Of a stretch of 22,222 nt of DNA, positions 17,555 through 22,222 are shown one piece after another. Source of the DNA: Vairimorpha apis BRL 01 (taxonomy: Eukaryota > Microsporidia > Nosematidae); the NCBI GenBank assembly GCA_000447185.1, contig KE646870.1, positions 7,134 to 29,355 on the forward strand. Reading direction: 5' to 3'. Within the stretch, counting starts at the first letter, position 1. Every line of letters begins with the position of its first letter. The notes under the pieces are model-generated. The model saw only the letters and a program-made list of their open reading frames with translations, had not been told where the DNA came from and searched no databases. The position numbers were made by a program, and so were the translations under genes.

Positions 17555-18568
17555 TTTTTAATAAAAATTTTAAAAAATATATTATTTTTTAAAGGTAGTG
17601 AAATAAAATTAATAAGGAACAAAATTTATAATTTTTATTTATATTAATGTATGATTTATTTATTTAAAAGAATTCGAAAAGTGTTTAATTTAAATTTTCT
17701 TCAACTATTTTTTAAAATAAATATTTCTAAAAATTAAACTTAGTGTAATAAATCTAAAGTTTAATCACAACCAAGTATATTAAATGGTATTTTTAAAAAA
17801 TTATATTGAACCTCTAATAAAAATATAATAAAAATTCTTTTTTTAACAATATATAATTTAATATTTAAATCAAGAAATTAAAATATTTTTTTTATTTTAT
17901 ATATATGTAAATACAAATAAAAATATATATTATTAAAAAACTCTTTTAATATACTTTTTTTGTAAATATGTAAAATGTTATAAAAGTTTATTTTATTAAG
18001 ATAAATATAAGTCACAAATCTTTTTTATTTTTATATGCAAAAAATACTATTTTAAATCATTTTATTGTAATAATGTTTATTATAAAAAATTTAAAATCTG
18101 TTTTTATATAAATCAAAAATTAAAAACATATTCTTATAAATATTGAGTTGCATTTATTATCTATATGATATAAAATCTAAAATATCATATATGTATAATT
18201 TAATTTTCAAGTTTTTGTATACACATTATAATAGTTACAAATTTTTTAAATTAATGAACTTTTTGATGATTTTTGAAAATGATAAAAATCTTACTTTTTT
18301 ATGATTGTTCTATTAAAGATTAAATTTTGAAGTAATTCAATATTTTATATTATAATTAAAATATCTTCAAAATTAATATAAAAAATAAAAAGCATGAATA
18401 ATGTTTTTTATTAACAACACGTCAGAGATTAAAAAATAAACCATATAACCAATAGAAAAAGATTAATTTTAATAAAATATAAAAATAAATTAATGTTTAA
18501 TATATTGTATAATTTTTTTGTTTGTTTTTAATTTACATTTATTTAAAAATTAATATATTCTATAATCC
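17555..18568. other. Intergenic region between divergent genes, nothing recognised
   Basis: About 1 kb between 14-3-3 (minus) and the first MscS gene (plus). It must carry both promoters, but apart from the GGG next to 14-3-3 I see no motif, RNA gene or coding frame. Confidence 0.5.
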
Positions 18569-20116
18569 ATGGATATAAATGGAGAGGAAGTATTAAAAGA
18601 AGATGTGGTTAATATAATAAACGTAAAATACAAAATTCCAACTTTAAAACGTATAATATTATCGTTATTACTAGGAATTATTTTTTAGTTTTTTCAATGT
18701 TTTTACATAATGAACTAAAAAATAAAAGGAATTTTTTGATATTTTGAAATACAAATTGAGTTTAAGTATTGTATTTTTTTGTTCATGTTTTATGTTTGTT
18801 GATGTCATAATACTATTGATGATGATATTTTTGACATTTAATAATTTTTTACGGTTAATAATTTATAAAAAACGAATACATATTGTTACAAGTATATCTA
18901 TTCTAATTTATTGTTTCATTTTGCATTTTTATGAACGTCGTAATATTCTTTTATCAGAAGATTTATTATTAGATAAAAAAGCATTTGAGGCTTCTATGAT
19001 TCATGATGAAAATGTGGATATAAAAGAAGATTTTGAATATAAAAAATATTTTGTTGAGAATTTTGCATCGATAATATTATCATTATCATGTTTTAATTTA
19101 ATAATGATAATAAAATCTTTATTAATGACAATTTTTCAATTAAAAATGTATTTTAATGTTTATAAAAAACGAATAGACAAAAATGAAAAAGATACAAAAT
19201 TTTTGGATTTTTTAAATGAAACAACAGGTTTGAAAATGTTCAGTAATATAAAAACATGGGCTGATTTTGTATTTAAAAATATAAATCCTGATCAAGATAC
19301 ATTTACTTATGAAAAAAGTATTTTTGTATTTGGAGAAGAAAGAACAAAATTAATTTTTGATTTATTTGATATGAATAATGATAAATCTGTAACTTCATTT
19401 GAATTTATTTCTGTTTATTTTGGTGTGATAAGAGATAGATATTTTTTATCCAAAGCTTTGTTGCAAAAAAATAATTTATTTAGTAAACTTAATACAATAA
19501 TAAATTGTTTTGATAATTACCTTTTGGAATATTCCTTTCGATAAGTATATTAGGTTATGCTTCATATTTCAAAAATATTATTTCTGTTATTTCTGGCATA
19601 TTATTGTCATTATCATTTATATTTTCAAGTGTTGTAGGAGAAATGTTTAGAAGTTTAATATTTATTTTTTTAGTAAGACCATTTGAAACAGGTGACTACA
19701 TAAAAATAAATGACGAATTGATGGTAGTTCAAGAACTTGGGATTTTATATAGTTCTTTTTTAATTAATGGATTAGTAACGTACATAGAAAATACGAAAAT
19801 AATGGACAAAAAAATAATTAATTATAGAATAAGTGATGTTGAAGAAAAAACTTATAAATACAGATTTAATAATATTTTATTTAGGAAAGTTAGAAATCAA
19901 TTACATGATAAACTTCAAAATATATTAAAACAAAATACTAAAATATATACAGGAAAATTTAAATTGACTAATTATAAAATTATAAATGAATTTATAGATG
20001 TAGAGATTGTAATTGCTTTTAAAATAAATTATCAATATATAAAAGGACTCGCAAATAATGAAGATAATATTGTTTTTATACTAGAAGATATTTTTAAAGA
20101 ATTAATGTTAAATTAG
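18569..20116 (+). CDS. MscS-type mechanosensitive channel, EF-hand type, copy A (three frameshifts)
   Basis: Membrane channels of this fungal Msy-like class open on membrane tension and respond to calcium. The gene starts at ATG 18569 (frame to 18688) and continues after one-base deficits at the T6 run 18681-18686, the T6 run 18732-18737 and TTTT 19522-19525. All three shifts have the same direction. Adding them gives about 516 residues that follow copy B along the whole length. In order: several N-terminal membrane helices, a linker, an intact EF-hand loop DMNNDKSVTSFE at 19368-19403, a pore helix with SLSFIFSSVVGEMFRSLIFI, the LVRPFETGDYI turn into the beta domain, and IIINYRIS-like KIINYRIS. 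The conserved pore and beta domain argue against long-standing decay. It faces copy B tail to tail. Confidence 0.85.
18681..18737 (+). other. Frameshift sites 1 and 2 of MscS copy A (two T6 runs)
   Basis: After GIIF a TAG at 18686 stops the first frame. The next frame (LVFSMFLHNELKNKRNFLIF) is open from 18682 to 18745, and the third is open from 18726. One added T in each T6 run (18681-18686 and 18732-18737) joins all three. The joined N-terminus resembles that of copy B. Confidence 0.65.
19522..19525 (+). other. Frameshift site 3 of MscS copy A (TTTT)
   Basis: The frame stops at 19542, but one added T turns LLEYSFR into LFGIFLSISILGYASYF. This matches FGLFLIMSILGNTKHL of copy B and runs straight into the pore helix. 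Confidence 0.82.
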
Positions 20117-20247
20117 ATAATAAAATGTAACATAGGTTTTTTTAAAAATATCAAAATAAAAATATGTATATAAATTTAATTATTTAGTATCGACTTTTTC
20201 TTATTACTATTATAAATTATATTTCTTCTACATCCTCTTCATTTTTT

Positions 20248-21851
20248 TTATTTCTTCATTAATTTTTTTAAATCTTCATTCTTAAGTTCAGAAGTGATTA
20301 AATTATCATTTACAATCATATTTTCTTTATTTTCATCAATATTTAAAATATTCGAATTACTCATTTTTGTTAAATTAATATTTGTATTTTCTTGATCCAA
20401 ATTTATAATATTATTTATCAATTGACTAAGTTCAATACCAAACTTATCAATTTCTTCTTCATAATTAACACTGTGCAAATGCGCTTTAACTTTAATACAG
20501 ACGATTATATTATTATTGTCTAATAAATGAATATTATTTAAAAAGAATTTTTCTTCAAAAGTATAAGAATATTTTCTTAAAAGTTTTTTAATACTTTGTT
20601 TTATAATATTTATATTATTTTTATAAAAATATATATTAAATCTGAATTCATAATTTTTTTCTATAAATTCTGAAATTCTATAATTAATTATATTTTTATC
20701 CATAATTTTATTATTATGAACGATTGTCATCAAAGAATCATGTTTTAAAGTAGAATACATCAATCCTGGTTCTTCTACTACATAAGTTAAACCATCAAAT
20801 TCAATAATATCACCAACTTCAAAAGGTTTTACTAAAAAAATGAAAATTATAGATTTGAATAAATCACCTATTACTGGACCAAAAACAAAACTTAAAGAAA
20901 AAAAACATCCTGTTATTATAGTAAAAATTGCCGTTAAATGTTTAGTATTTCCTAGTATTGACATTATTAAAAATAATCCAAATGGAAATAAAATTATCAT
21001 GAAAATTATATCAAGTTTGTGCAAAAGATTATCTTTATGCTCAACTATTGTTTTTATTGATTTTTTAAGAGAAACTATATTACTCCATACATTTACAAAT
21101 TGTTCTAAAGGTATTTTGTTATTTTTTTTAATATCAAATTTGTTAAGAATTGTCACTGTATCACTTGAATTAAAAAAATTTCTAAGTATATGCATATCTA
21201 TAGGTTTTAGATCAGGACTTATAGTTTTAAAAACCAATTTAATATATTTTTTAGAAGAATATATGTTATTATCTTTTTGCCCTGACACAGCTGAATTTAT
21301 TATAAATAATATATTCATGTCATCTTCAATTTCATTGAGTTTTTTGTAATAATTATTTAAATGTAATAAATAATTTGAGCCTTCACCCATTATAATTCTC
21401 AATAGTATAAAAAAAATACAAATTGATATTATTATAAAATATTCTGAACATTTAAATGATAAATTTTGCTCAGTTTCTATAAATTTCAAAATATAACATG
21501 AAATAAAACATGTTATAAGAATTTCTATCATATTTTTTTCTTCTCTATGATTATTTTTAAAAAAGAATTTGTATCTAAAAATTTCAAAAAATAAAGAATT
21601 AAAATTTTCGACATAATCCAAACACTTGCATTTGAAGTAATTACAAACATTATTATAAATCCAATATTTAAATTTGTTTTTATATTTCTATTTAAAATTA
21701 CATATGTAATAATACTTATTGTCAAAGATGTCAATAAAAACAAACAATATAAAGCAGCATTTTTTCTATATGGTATCTTAGCTTCAATAAATGTAATGTG
21801 TGAATCATTTTCAATTGAATAATTTGATTGGGAAATTGTTGTGCTATTCAT
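20248..21851 (-). CDS. MscS-type mechanosensitive channel, copy B (one frameshift)
   Basis: A paralogue of copy A on the opposite strand, about 534 residues when one missing base is allowed for in the T7 run at 21533-21539 (A7 on the coding strand), where EKKK of the first frame meets NMIEIL of the second. There are about six membrane segments: near ALYCLFLLTSLTISIITYV, GFIIMFVITSNASVWIM, IEILITCFISCYILKFI, FIIISICIFFILLRII, IIFMIILFPFGLFLIMSIL, and the pore helix SLSFVFGPVIGDLFKSIIFI. The LVKPFEVGDII turn and KNIINYRIS follow, then a cytosolic beta region and a polar tail. The EF-hand region (FDIKKNNKIPLEQF) has lost most calcium ligands, unlike copy A. The ATG at 21851 is preferred to an in-frame TTG at 21863 because CCC directly precedes it. 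Confidence 0.87.
21533..21539 (-). other. Frameshift site of MscS copy B (A7 on coding strand)
   Basis: The upstream frame reads GAG AAG AAA AAA ATA TGA. One added A yields EKKKNMIEILIT and rejoins the long downstream frame. It has the same direction as the five other frameshifts in the window. Confidence 0.75.
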
Positions 21852-21854
21852 GGG
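21852..21854 (-). promoter_or_regulatory. CCC directly before the MscS copy B start
   Basis: The coding strand reads GATTTCCCATG, so the triplet abuts the ATG at 21851. It is one of six such triplets near starts in this window. Confidence 0.45.
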
Positions 21855-22222
21855 AAATCTCAATAAGTTTTTTATATATCAAGGAGTTTCTCCTTTTTTA
21901 TTTTGTTTTTAATGATTCTTGTTAAATTCGTCGAAAAAAACAGTATGTTTTGAATTAATAAAAAAATTACGTAATAAAATTTTATCTACATAAAAAAACA
22001 TTAAAAGTAAAACAAATATTATATAAACTATAGAATTTTAAAGTTTTTTATATAAATAAACATTGTTTCATAAAAAATTTACCAAATTTTGATCAATTTA
22101 TTACTTCTTTTAACTAATTTTTATATATATTTTATTTAAAATAAAAAATTATTTTTACTAATTATATTAATTAAAATATTTAAGTTATAAATTTACTGTT
22201 TTTAGTTTTTAAAAAATATAAT
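21855..22222. other. Window-end intergenic sequence
   Basis: About 370 A/T-rich bases upstream of MscS copy B. No coding frame, RNA gene or repeat recognised; any gene beyond the window edge is not visible. Confidence 0.5.

Noticed and set aside
18420..18470. Possible small nuclear RNA, from a CAGAGATTA-like stretch
   Set aside because: Only a short partial match to U6-like sequence; none of the other conserved U6 segments follows.
20217..20270. Possible acidic C-terminal extension of MscS copy B in another frame
   Set aside because: Reading into the acidic stretch would need two further added bases in A runs, and no homologous sequence in copy A supports it.
20840..21349. 169-codon plus-strand frame
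   Set aside because: It is antisense to the well-supported MscS copy B and has no family likeness of its own.

Overview
The window looks like nuclear DNA of a microsporidian, a very A+T-rich intracellular fungal relative. Three things support this. The genes are eukaryotic and mostly shorter than their yeast or human counterparts (an Orc1-like ATPase of 312 residues, an Enp2/NOL10 propeller of 301, a Bdp1 of 169). No gene shows an obvious spliceosomal intron. Six start codons have a CCC or GGG triplet within about 20 bases upstream, the start-proximal signal known from microsporidia and rare in DNA this poor in G+C. Genus is not resolved; a Nosema/Vairimorpha-like or Enterocytozoonidae-like genome with large intergenic spaces would fit.

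Layout. 1-684 (+) is the catalytic end of a type III phosphatidylinositol 4-kinase, beta/Pik1 class, cut by the window edge. 1052-5369 (-) carries Enp2/NOL10, a 120-residue protein of unknown function, the TFIIIB subunit Bdp1 and an Orc1/Cdc6-type ATPase. 5370-8710 has no intact gene but holds two decayed minus-strand copies of one repeat family. 8711-10517 (+) is a Xaa-Pro aminopeptidase (aminopeptidase P) split over three frames. 10640-11231 (-) holds a third copy of the repeat family, followed by a cluster of perfect palindromes (11375-12071). 12501-13169 (+) is an AIG1/FAR-17a-like membrane hydrolase. 13710-17549 (-) has a WD40-like protein, a helical 415-residue protein of unknown function and a 14-3-3 protein. 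18569-21851 contains two convergent, paralogous MscS-type mechanosensitive channels of the fungal EF-hand type.

The intact genes cover core functions: phosphoinositide signalling, small-subunit ribosome assembly, Pol III transcription, replication origin recognition, 14-3-3 signalling and osmotic/calcium response. There is no operon logic beyond co-directional clusters.

Two observations deserve most attention. First, three degraded fragments of one protein family match each other. Their conserved core resembles, from memory, the C-terminal restriction-enzyme-like endonuclease region of R2/Dong-type non-LTR retrotransposons. Second, six frameshifts in three otherwise well-preserved genes are all explained by exactly one missing base in an A or T run, so they may be homopolymer under-calls, slippage-tolerated lesions or recent decay. 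No tRNA, rRNA, CRISPR array or intact transposon was seen.
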